A stretch of 5,296 nt of DNA from Verrucomicrobiota bacterium (GTDB lineage Bacteria; Verrucomicrobiota; Verrucomicrobiia; Chthoniobacterales; JAFAMB01): positions 1-5,296 of the forward strand of contig JAFAXJ010000609.1 of NCBI GenBank assembly GCA_019241095.1, in the 5' to 3' direction. Shown here in pieces: positions 1 through 5,296 of this stretch (the stretch's first letter is position 1; each line of letters starts with the position of its first letter). The notes under the pieces are model-generated. The model did no database searches. It saw only the letters and a list, made by a program, of their open reading frames with translations, and had not been told where the DNA came from. The translations under genes and the position numbers were made by a program.

Positions 1-962
1 AACTCTCCCTCGGCAATAGCGAACCCTTCTCGAACCGCGTTCCCTTTGCCTTTGCCGCCCTGCTGCAGCACCTTGATCCGTTTCAGCGGGTAAGCCCGCT
101 TCACGCGCTGGATTTCCTCCCAGGTATCGTCGTTTGAATTTCCTTCGACAAAAATCAATTCCGTCCAAAGGCCCATTTTCGGAGTCCGCTCGACCGCAGC
201 CTGAATGTTACCGGCCTCGTTTCGCGCCAGCATTACGACGGAGACCGTTTTCTCCGTCGGCCGTTTTTCTGGAGGAAGGCGCGCGACGGTGAACACCGAC
301 AGGCAGAACGGCGAAAGTAAGGGCGCAACAAAGCGGTTCAGCAACTCTTCTATCCCGAACAGTTTCACGGGGCATACGATCCGTGGTTCGTGCCGAATGA
401 GTTCCCAGCCGGTGAGGTGCAGAAGGGCCGTGACGTCTTCTTTTGAGAGCCAATTGCTTTCTGGATGCCGATTGCGTAGTCCGGCCTTGGTTGCTGCCCA
501 GATAATCGGGCGCCACAAGGCGCTATGCAGGTTCACGATCAGCCGGGTGTTTTCGTGAGAGACAGACTTCAGGTTTTCAAGAAGCCTCTGCACATCCGCA
601 GCCAAATTTATTGTTTCCGAAACGATGATATAATCGAACAACTGGCCCGGTAAGCAAAGATCTTCACCAGCTTGAACGTAAAAGCTGCCGCTCGGTATCT
701 TTTCTTTAGCGAGCTTTGTCTGGTTTTGGGACAGATCGATTCCTGCTCGGTTGGCCGCTTCGAGACGTTCCAGCAGATCGCCCGCCCCACAGCCGACCTC
801 GAGTACCGACGCCGATTCCGGAACCAGAAAGTTATAGTAATGGGCAAGCATGTCCCGGTAGGAAAGCGCCGCCTTTGTAAGAGTCACCCCTGCTTCGTAG
901 TGGGCTTCAACTTTAGCTAGGTGTCTCCTTGAGTACTCAGGGAGCTGATGACCGGCTTTCAT
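1..962 (-). CDS. Bifunctional class I SAM methyltransferase / family 2 glycosyltransferase, 3' end outside window
   Basis: Two-domain enzyme for glycan assembly: an N-terminal SAM-dependent methyltransferase fused to a GT-A fold, family 2 glycosyltransferase, probably cytoplasmic or at the inner membrane face. The open frame starts at ATG 962 and runs off the left edge after 320 residues. The methyltransferase part shows motif I VLEVGCGAGDLLE (about residues 53-65), the acidic loop GIDLS (74-78) and a post-motif strand LFDYIIVSETINL (108-120). The glycosyltransferase part begins at SVVMLARNEAGNIQ (241-254), followed by FVEGNSNDDT (271-280), where a donor-nucleotide acidic residue is expected, and KGKGNAVREGF (304-314), typical of dolichol-phosphate-mannose-synthase-like GT2 enzymes. 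The DXD metal site would lie just beyond the window. ATG 962 overlaps the TGA of the upstream methyltransferase gene as ATGA and has no clear Shine-Dalgarno of its own, so translation is probably coupled. No frameshift seen. The fusion is a known architecture; acceptor and sugar are unknown. Confidence 0.92.
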   Translation of the reverse strand, partial: MKAGHQLPEYSRRHLAKVEAHYEAGVTLTKAALSYRDMLAHYYNFLVPESASVLEVGCGAGDLLERLEAANRAGIDLSQNQTKLAKEKIPSGSFYVQAGEDLCLPGQLFDYIIVSETINLAADVQRLLENLKSVSHENTRLIVNLHSALWRPIIWAATKAGLRNRHPESNWLSKEDVTALLHLTGWELIRHEPRIVCPVKLFGIEELLNRFVAPLLSPFCLSVFTVARLPPEKRPTEKTVSVVMLARNEAGNIQAAVERTPKMGLWTELIFVEGNSNDDTWEEIQRVKRAYPLKRIKVLQQGGKGKGNAVREGFAIAEGE

Positions 963-1752
963 TTGGGTTCTGAGGCGATTGGCTTCTCCAAAACCACCAG
1001 CAATCTCGTAGTGAAGAATTTAGGCCAACGTTTCAGGATTTTTTCGATTCGCCATATCAGGGGGAGCGCAAAACCAGGATAAAGTTGCCGTTTACTGAAT
1101 CCCCCGGAAGCGACGTACGCGATTTCCGGAAGCTGTTGGACTTTTAGGAGATGCCATGCAGAGAGCCGGTCGCTGAACTCGTTCAGCAAGAAGACCTTCG
1201 ACGCATTGGCCTGAGCGGCATAGTACCCCGTCTCTTCTGGGTTAAAATTATCCGGAGCGAACCAGGTAATTTCGTCACGAAGGCCAAGCGGTTACGAAGG
1301 CCAAGCGGTTCATGATGAAATAAAGTGTAAATAGGTCTGCCTAACATCCCTAACCCGGGCTCCAGGAGGATGACGCGGCCTCCAGGACGCAAAACCCGGA
1401 GAAACTCGCGAAGAGCCGTTCCCGGATATTTGAGGTGATGAAAAACATCGAGCAGAATGAGGTTCGATAAACATCCATCTGCAAATGTCAACGCGTAAGC
1501 ATTTTCACGGCGATCGATCCATAGATTTGCAAAAGCATCTGTAGTTACGCATTCGGGGATTACCTGCTTGATTGCACCAATCCCTGAACCGAGTTCAACG
1601 ACTGGTCCTGATGTACCCGACAGGTTATCCCTGATCAGCCTATAAAAGTTGCCATTTATCGAGTGGAGCGACGGTTTCCTTGCCCAAACTGCCCTATTGG
1701 CGCGGATCTCAATTAGATGTTGCTCCGCCGGCTTTGCATTAATTGCTTCCAT
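959..1752 (-). pseudogene. Class I SAM-dependent methyltransferase, frameshifted by a 17-bp tandem duplication
   Basis: Methyltransf_11-like enzyme, presumably modifying a sugar or lipid intermediate of the glycan made with the downstream fusion protein. From ATG 1752 the frame shows motif I VVELGSGIG, then LILLDVFHHLKYPGTAL and the post-motif RVLRPGGRVILLEPG, all in the expected order and spacing. After HHEPLGLR (about residue 150) an extra 17-bp copy shifts the frame and translation stops early at TGA 1185-1183. Removing one copy restores one frame to the TGA at 961-959: it passes through DEITWFAPDNFNPEETGYY and VFLLNEFSDRLSAWHLLKV and ends KPIASEPK, giving 258 residues, a usual length for this family. 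The original stop overlaps the start of the downstream gene (ATGA), showing the intact gene was the first member of a coupled operon. In the present form ribosomes would terminate about 220 bases before that start, which may lower expression of the downstream gene. No strong Shine-Dalgarno precedes ATG 1752; the frame stays open about 57 bases upstream without a better start. Confidence 0.9.
1277..1310. repeat. Exact 17-bp tandem duplication inside the methyltransferase gene
   Basis: The unit ACGAAGGCCAAGCGGTT occurs twice back to back (1277-1293 and 1294-1310) with no mismatch. Seventeen is not a multiple of three, so the second copy shifts the reading frame of the minus-strand methyltransferase. 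Deleting either copy restores a continuous 258-residue frame, which shows that one copy is the ancestral state. Confidence 0.97.
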
Positions 1753-1910
1753 ATCGATCGTGAACTGAATTACATTGACAATCGGTCGCAGTGCTTGTTC
1801 CGTTTTGGTTCATGCAACGTGCGTCATTCACAAAAACCTAGCACAGCCCACACCATCTTCTTAAATTCAATTTTCGTCCCGGACCTCTTGCTAAGCGGCT
1901 CTATAGCGCA

Positions 1911-1944
1911 AAAATCTCACGGTCGCCTTGGCTTGTGAGATTTT
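1911..1944. promoter_or_regulatory. Perfect 10-bp hairpin in the divergent spacer, ahead of the FkbM gene
   Basis: AAAATCTCAC (1911-1920) pairs perfectly with GTGAGATTTT (1935-1944) around a 14-base loop. It lies between the divergent methyltransferase and FkbM genes, about 30 bases before ATG 1976. The A/T outer ends make it resemble a weak bidirectional intrinsic terminator (four Ts on the plus strand, five on the minus), but it could also be an operator or a 5' leader structure of the FkbM mRNA. If the TTG at 1928 were the true FkbM start, the hairpin would cover it. Structure is certain; function is inferred. Confidence 0.5.
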
Positions 1945-1975
1945 CGGGCTAGAAGCGGCATCACTCGATTTTCGA

Positions 1976-2728
1976 ATGCTAAGTCGCAGTTTCAATGAGC
2001 ATCCGATTTGGAAGCGACGAGTTCATATTTTTGACCGTTCCTTTCGCGCGCCTTCGCTCGACCGACTCGCCAGCCTTTGGCTTCATAAGTTTGGAATCCT
2101 GGGGAAACACGAGCTCAAAATTCTTGCGCGTTTGATCCGTAGAGGCATGACCGTCATTGACGCTGGGGCGAACCAGGGGCTTTTTACGCTTTATCTCGCT
2201 GACCTCGTATGTCCCGGCAGGGTCTTCGCGTTGGAACCAGAGCCTAGGTTGTATCGACAATTGGTGTCAAATGTACGCGACAATTCCGCAGAAAACGTCG
2301 ATTGCTATCAGATTGCGCTTTCGGATTCTGCTGGTTCGCTGACCCTAGTTCCTGGGGGGCTTAACCTGGGAGACAACCGAATTATTGTTGATCAAGAGGA
2401 GCGCCGGAAGAAGATTTCCGTAAAGGCCGCAACCTTGGATGAATTGGTTCCCGCCGAAAAAATCGACTTTCTAAAGATGGATATACAAGGATGGGAGGCT
2501 AAGGCCCTCGTGGGAGCACGCAAGATGCTGGAGCGAAACCCGGATCTCATTTTGATGTTTGAATTCTGGCCCTGTGGCCTCGCAAAGGCTGGTGCTGATC
2601 CCGACGCGATCCTACGCGGCTTGGAAGAGCGCGGCTTCGGGCTATGGCGAGTACGAACGGCAGGCTCATCGGACTGGAAGGGCACAAAGTCCCCGACGCA
2701 AAGAAACAGTTTGCCTATTATAATCTGA
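1976..2728 (+). CDS. FkbM family SAM-dependent methyltransferase, C-terminus probably frameshifted
   Basis: FkbM-family enzymes methylate hydroxyl groups, often on sugars of polysaccharides or on polyketides. Counting from ATG 1976, SAM motif I is VIDAGANQG (residues 60-68), followed by FALEPEP (84-90), the family hallmark DFLKMDIQGWEAKAL (about 164-178) and PDLILMFEFWP. I chose ATG 1976 over the in-frame TTG 1928 because the 16 extra residues add nothing family-like and a 10-bp hairpin covers the TTG; neither has a good Shine-Dalgarno. After GLWRV (222-226) the annotated frame gives an unconvincing tail ending SLPIII. The next frame from 2653 reads TNGRLIGLEGHK, then FAYYNLIGTKN, and stops at TGA 2770-2772. 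Its YYNLIGTK matches the strand that usually closes FkbM proteins. A single base lost near 2653 (for example one A of an AA) would explain this; the intact gene would be 1976-2772, 265 residues. Core motifs are unaffected. Transcribed away from the methyltransferase-GT2 operon. Confidence 0.87.
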   Translation: MLSRSFNEHPIWKRRVHIFDRSFRAPSLDRLASLWLHKFGILGKHELKILARLIRRGMTVIDAGANQGLFTLYLADLVCPGRVFALEPEPRLYRQLVSNVRDNSAENVDCYQIALSDSAGSLTLVPGGLNLGDNRIIVDQEERRKKISVKAATLDELVPAEKIDFLKMDIQGWEAKALVGARKMLERNPDLILMFEFWPCGLAKAGADPDAILRGLEERGFGLWRVRTAGSSDWKGTKSPTQRNSLPIII

Positions 2729-2881
2729 TTGGCACAAAAAATCGCTCTCTGCTGCGAGATATGATTGGGTGAGAGACGATATTGCTTGAAACATTGGTCA
2801 ATTGGGCGACATCGGCGGAGTTGGCGCAGCACAAAGTGGCCGATTTCGCGCTCGTGAACCCCGCGCGCGTTCGCTCGTCTG

Positions 2882-3538
2882 ATGAAGACGCGGAGCCCAA
2901 TGCAGATAGTAAGCGAGGGTGCTTCAAAGGAACACGTGGCTTCGGACCCAGTCATCGGTCCTCTGAAAGCCGGGTCGCACTTCGATGATTGTGTGTCCAA
3001 ACGCTCCGCCGCTCAACGTCGAAGACTGTCGTTACCGGAAGCCGGGCCCCGCTATCAACTCGTTGAAGGAGATCTTTACATGGCTCCGGCTCCCAACCGC
3101 TTTCATCAGGAAATTTCGCGGAACCTGCAGGTGAAGCTTTACCTTTACCTACGCGAACCCGGTCTTGGGAAGATTTTTGACGCGCCATTCGACGTTTACC
3201 TTGAAGAAACGAATGTCTATCAACCGGCTCTGGTCGTGCTTTTGAATGATCGGTTGGCGATTCTCACTGAGGAGGGGGCCGAGGGCGCACCGAATCTCGT
3301 GATAGAGATTCTATCTCGGAAGACCCGCCGGCTCGATTTGGAGCAGAAGCGCAAAGCCTATCCCAGGTTTGCTGTTCAGGAGTCGTGGATCATTGATCCC
3401 GAGCCCAGGCTGCCAACCCAATACAGATTCGCTCCGGATGGCGATGCGACCAGCGTCACAATCTCTGAAAGTGAAAATCTTACCAGCCCTCTGCTTCCCG
3501 GGTTTACCATCTCGGGTAGCGAATTGTACGAGCGGTAG
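2882..3538 (+). CDS. Uma2 family (DUF820) PD-(D/E)XK endonuclease, probably inactive and frameshifted near its 5' end
   Basis: Uma2 proteins are restriction-endonuclease-fold nucleases of unclear role, often multicopy. The open frame from ATG 2882 gives 218 residues; family similarity begins at LPEAGPRYQLVEGDLYMAPA (51-70) and continues with NRFHQEISRNL (72-82), FDAPFDVYLEE (99-109), APNLVIEILS (136-145), the D152...K156...Y160 helix and ESWIIDPE (167-174). Residues 1-50 look unlike Uma2. In another frame, ATG 2985 begins MIVCPNAPPLNVEDCR, the usual Uma2 opening (compare L-T-V-E-D-Y); one base lost near 3031 (TTT to TT) would join it to LPEAGPRY, giving 184 residues, the normal length. The family's catalytic QPD is QPA here (A116, GCT where GAT is expected), so cleavage activity is doubtful although E142 remains. 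The frame closes at TAG 3536-3538, convergent with the next gene. No Shine-Dalgarno supports either start. Its neighbours are glycan genes, so it is probably unrelated cargo. Confidence 0.85.
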   Translation: MKTRSPMQIVSEGASKEHVASDPVIGPLKAGSHFDDCVSKRSAAQRRRLSLPEAGPRYQLVEGDLYMAPAPNRFHQEISRNLQVKLYLYLREPGLGKIFDAPFDVYLEETNVYQPALVVLLNDRLAILTEEGAEGAPNLVIEILSRKTRRLDLEQKRKAYPRFAVQESWIIDPEPRLPTQYRFAPDGDATSVTISESENLTSPLLPGFTISGSELYER

Positions 3539-3561
3539 CCCGAAGACTCAAAAACGGGCTA
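3536..3561. terminator. Short hairpin between convergent Uma2 and FkbM genes
   Basis: TAGCCCG (3536-3542, starting with the Uma2 stop codon) pairs perfectly with CGGGCTA (3555-3561) across a 12-base loop. It sits in the 43-bp gap between two convergent genes, where a shared terminator is expected. There is no T-tract after the stem on either strand (five Ts on the minus strand are inside the loop), so intrinsic termination would be weak. Confidence 0.35.
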
Positions 3562-3581
3562 ACACTTACGACGTATGTAAC

Positions 3582-4481
3582 TTAGGTGCTCGATCTCTGG
3601 CATTTCTCGGTTGTCATTGAAAATGATTGGTGAATGGCCAGAATATCCGTGCCATCGGGAATCCGATTCCCGATCTGCTCGAGAAGCAAGATTAAATCAC
3701 CATCCAATCTTACGTTTACAGGCGCTACCAGATCCCGAGCCCGGCAAAAGAATGGTTTGAACGCATGAGCCCGAAAAAAATCGACCACCTCGATTGGCGT
3801 CCATCCATAACGAGCCAACAACTCCGACCGAATCTCGCAGTAGACGAACTCAAATAACCCGCCGTCTAACGCCTCGCTGGCCCCACGAAGAGCGGCCAGC
3901 TCCTGGCCTTCGATATCGAGCTTCAACAGGCGCACCTTATGTACAGCCATCCGCCGCAGGTAATCATCCAATACAATGTTGGAAGCGATAAGGCATCCGG
4001 AATCGCTCAGGTGCGATTTGCCCGTTTCCGTGTCATTGACCTCGAAACGGCTGCGCCCCTCGTGGTCACTCAGGCACCCGATATTGATGTGGACCCGCGC
4101 GTGAGGCGCGACCAAGCGCTGGGACTCACGCAAGAACGGCTCCAAATTTGCATTGGCTTCGAACAGATGAAATTCAGTGTGCTCCAGGTCGACGCGCGGA
4201 AGTAGTCCAAGCGAACAGAGTCCGAAGTTCGCGCCTCCGTCAAAAAAAATACCGCCCCTGGCCATGATCCTTGTTGCGATCTCGAAGAACTCCGGTTCAA
4301 AACATCTCGTGACAAAGACGTTCCGGGCTTCTGCATCTTGCAAATCGAGAAAGGCATGAGCCCCGCTGTTGAATTGAACCAGGCGATGTCGGGAATATGG
4401 GAAGAGTTTCGTGGCCAGCTGAACAACTTTATGTCTTCGAAGCGGACGAGGTAGCCGGTGAAAATTCCGTAGGGGATCCAT
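3582..4481 (-). CDS. FkbM family SAM-dependent methyltransferase (intact)
   Basis: Second FkbM-type methyltransferase, 299 residues, full length for the family and with no frame damage. Motif I is IFFDGGANFG (78-87), followed by FHLFEANANLEPFL (104-117) for SAM ribose binding, the strand before LDDYL (171-175), the hallmark VRLLKLDIEGQELAAL (183-198) and FEFVYCEI (210-217). About 75 residues precede the SAM fold, containing AFLDLQDAEARN (43-54), a segment typical of polysaccharide-associated FkbM proteins. ATG 4481 is the first start after an in-frame TAG at 4508-4506; no clear Shine-Dalgarno is visible. It stops at TAA 3584-3582, convergent with Uma2, and is divergent from the antitoxin remnant 88 bp away, so it is probably monocistronic. 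It shares only family motifs with the other FkbM protein here, so the two are not a recent duplication. The likely substrate is a sugar hydroxyl of the local glycan; this is inferred from context only. Confidence 0.92.
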   Translation of the reverse strand: MDPLRNFHRLPRPLRRHKVVQLATKLFPYSRHRLVQFNSGAHAFLDLQDAEARNVFVTRCFEPEFFEIATRIMARGGIFFDGGANFGLCSLGLLPRVDLEHTEFHLFEANANLEPFLRESQRLVAPHARVHINIGCLSDHEGRSRFEVNDTETGKSHLSDSGCLIASNIVLDDYLRRMAVHKVRLLKLDIEGQELAALRGASEALDGGLFEFVYCEIRSELLARYGWTPIEVVDFFRAHAFKPFFCRARDLVAPVNVRLDGDLILLLEQIGNRIPDGTDILAIHQSFSMTTEKCQRSST

Positions 4482-4560
4482 GAATCCGGGGAGTATTAGA
4501 CCAAACTATGGATCGGACGTGAATAGCAAAGTCGAGGGACTTAAATTCTCGCTCCTGCTT

Positions 4561-4572
4561 GAGGTAGTCATG
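4561..4572 (+). promoter_or_regulatory. Ribosome binding site and start of the antitoxin remnant
   Basis: GAGGT at 4561-4565 lies four bases before ATG 4570-4572, the only clear Shine-Dalgarno-to-start arrangement I see in the window. It supports ATG 4570 over the in-frame ATGs at 4585 and 4588, although homologous antitoxins usually begin nearer the latter pair. Confidence 0.5.
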
Positions 4573-4912
4573 TTAGTTGGTCAAATGATGGTGGTGAAGG
4601 TAAAACCGCAGAACTCAAGAATAACCTGAGTCGTTATCTGCGGCGGGTACGCGAAGCAGGTGAAATGATCGTTGTCTGTGACCGGGGACGAACCAGTTGC
4701 GGTCCCCGGTCCGTTGCCGGCTGAAGAATTGAACCCAAAACAGAGGGTCGAACTTGACGAGATGCAGCTTCGTTTCGCTGAAGCAGGACTGCAACTCCGG
4801 CGGCCAACCGTTCTCGTGGCCAAACTACCAAAGGTCAGAACCATTACCTGCACCCGACAATCGGACCGACGTTGTAACTGTGGAGGAAATGCGTCGAGCG
4901 CGAGATTGGTAA
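4570..4912 (+). pseudogene. Phd/YefM-type (VapB-like) antitoxin, multiply frameshifted
   Basis: Remains of a type II antitoxin, which would bind DNA through its N-terminal Phd/YefM fold and neutralise the toxin through its C-terminus. The frame opens MLVGQMMVVKVK; the next frame then reads AELKNNLSRYLRRVREAGEM followed by IVVCDR, the classic Phd/YefM core. The following frame reads EPVAVPGPLPAEELNP, LRFAEAGLQLRRP and KLPKVR, and the last reads PLPAPDNRTDVVTVEEM and ends RRARDW at TAA 4910-4912. One base missing near 4605 (A-run), one extra near 4684-4687 (G-run) and one extra near 4840 (AA) would reunite these into a continuous 113-residue protein, a normal antitoxin size. The reconstructed stop overlaps the toxin ATG as TAATG, the usual coupling in such operons. 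No single present-day frame encodes more than part of it, so it should be non-functional unless the indels are sequencing errors. Confidence 0.75.
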
Positions 4913-5235
4913 TGCACCTTTTTGGGGCACGAGCGCCGTCATTCCTCTCATCGTGCGAGAACCGCATAGTGCGCGAGCGCATCGGGCACACGCGGCGGGG
5001 CGGCGAGCGCTGGATGCGAGTTGAAGCCGAGGCTGCGCTGCTTCGCAGGCGAGCGAGTTCCGAGCATTGGCGAGAACTGAATAAATTCGGGAATCCAATT
5101 GGTAACCTCCGACCAGGAAATTCAGTTTGCTGCCGCGACCTGTTCGCTGCCGCTTTGGGTGTAACGAACGGAAGCGAAAGACTTTCTGCACATTCATAGT
5201 CGTGGGAAGCTGCTAGCCTGCATTGCTCACAAATT
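4912..5235 (+). pseudogene. PIN-domain (VapC-like) toxin remnant, frameshifted, catalytic Asp replaced
   Basis: PIN toxins are metal-dependent RNases that cleave tRNA or rRNA. From ATG 4912, adding one T to the five-T run at 4919-4923 gives MHLFWGTSAVIPLIVREP, the standard PIN opening (compare F-W-D-T-S-A). The first catalytic Asp is Gly here (GGC at 4926-4928). The frame continues HSARAHRAHAAGRRALDAS to a stop at 5022. From 5011 the next frame continues WMRVEAEAALLRRRAS, matching the second PIN segment with its conserved Glu. Later pieces RDLFAAALGV (frame of 5011) and KDFLHIHSRGKLLACIA (about 5177-5227, another frame) resemble the C-terminal D-x-L-x-x-A-A-A and final-strand regions. At least three frame changes are needed, and the middle and right end are approximate. 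It directly follows the antitoxin remnant with a one-base overlap. The identification rests mainly on the N-terminal segment and the order of fragments. Confidence 0.6.
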
Positions 5236-5262
5236 CAAAGCTATTTGTAAACAATGCAGGCT
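5215..5262. repeat. Nested inverted repeat at the right end of the toxin remnant
   Basis: AGCCTGCATTG (5215-5225) is the exact reverse complement of CAATGCAGGCT (5252-5262). Inside lies a second perfect pair, ACAAAT (5229-5234) and ATTTGT (5243-5248), separated from the outer stem by three unpaired bases on each side, leaving an eight-base loop. Together they form a 48-base hairpin. No T-tract follows, so it is a poor intrinsic terminator. It could be a recombination or transposon-end structure, or a palindromic intergenic repeat. The 34 bases after it show nothing recognisable. Confidence 0.75.
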
Positions 5263-5296
5263 GTGGCAGAGGGGTTGAGGTTTGGATCGCCGCGCA

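Noticed and set aside
205..558. Plus-strand ORF of 117 codons
   Set aside because: It is the antisense shadow of the methyltransferase-GT2 gene, and its product shows no recognisable motif.
1277..1310. The 17-bp repeat as a CRISPR or longer repeat array
   Set aside because: Only two directly adjacent copies without spacers; it is a simple tandem duplication within a coding sequence.
1775..1803. TTGACA at 1775-1780 as a -35 promoter box
   Set aside because: No TATAAT-like sequence lies at about 17 bases downstream, so a promoter cannot be supported.
2773..2984. Spacer between FkbM and Uma2 as a possible small gene or tRNA
   Set aside because: No convincing reading frame, tRNA T-loop signature or start with a ribosome binding site was found; it may be degraded sequence.
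2392..3000. Minus-strand ORF of 202 codons spanning the FkbM end and the following spacer
   Set aside because: It overlaps the FkbM coding region on the opposite strand, and its Arg/Ser/Pro-rich product matches no family I recognise.
4581..4991. Minus-strand ORF of 136 codons opposite the antitoxin remnant
   Set aside because: No family-like motifs, and the plus strand explains the region as antitoxin and toxin fragments.
4672..5199. Single 175-codon plus-strand gene
   Set aside because: This frame mixes the antitoxin's middle part with toxin segments; the domain order across frames shows two damaged genes, not one protein.

Overview
This 5.3 kb window looks like part of an accessory surface-glycan biosynthesis region of a bacterium. 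It encodes sugar- or lipid-modifying enzymes (a methyltransferase/glycosyltransferase fusion, a separate class I methyltransferase and two FkbM-type methyltransferases), interspersed with genes typical of mobile or defence-related DNA (a Uma2-family nuclease and the remains of a VapBC-like toxin-antitoxin pair). The moderate GC content, the methyltransferase-GT2 fusion and the Uma2 gene would fit a soil or freshwater lineage such as Verrucomicrobiota or Acidobacteriota. That placement is only a guess; no ribosomal or other marker gene is present.

Layout. Bases 1-962 (minus strand) hold the first 320 residues of a fused methyltransferase and family 2 glycosyltransferase that runs off the left edge. 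Its start overlaps by four bases (ATGA) the stop of the upstream methyltransferase gene (1752-959, minus), so the two form an operon. That upstream gene is broken by an exact 17-bp tandem duplication at 1277-1310. A 223-bp spacer containing a perfect 10-bp hairpin separates it from a divergent FkbM methyltransferase (1976-2728, plus). Next come a spacer with no recognisable content (about 2773-2984), a Uma2-family PD-(D/E)XK nuclease (read as 2882-3538, plus) and, convergently, a second and intact FkbM methyltransferase (4481-3582, minus). From 4570 to about 5235 lie the multiply frameshifted remains of a Phd/YefM-type antitoxin followed by a PIN-domain toxin. The window ends just past a long inverted repeat (5215-5262).

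How the genes fit together. The four SAM-dependent enzymes and the GT2 domain would plausibly build and methylate an exopolysaccharide, O-antigen or similar glycan. Their exact substrates cannot be read from sequence. The Uma2 and toxin-antitoxin genes are unrelated to that pathway and look like inserted, degraded cargo.

The strongest observation is the density of lesions: at least seven frame disruptions in five genes, plus apparent loss of a catalytic aspartate in both the Uma2 and PIN proteins, while two other genes (1-962 and 3582-4481) are clean. This could be real gene decay, or indel errors in the assembly. The catalytic substitutions, the 17-bp duplication and the uneven distribution favour real decay, but several lesions sit in short homopolymers, so raw reads would decide. 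I found no clear sign of a new multi-gene system.
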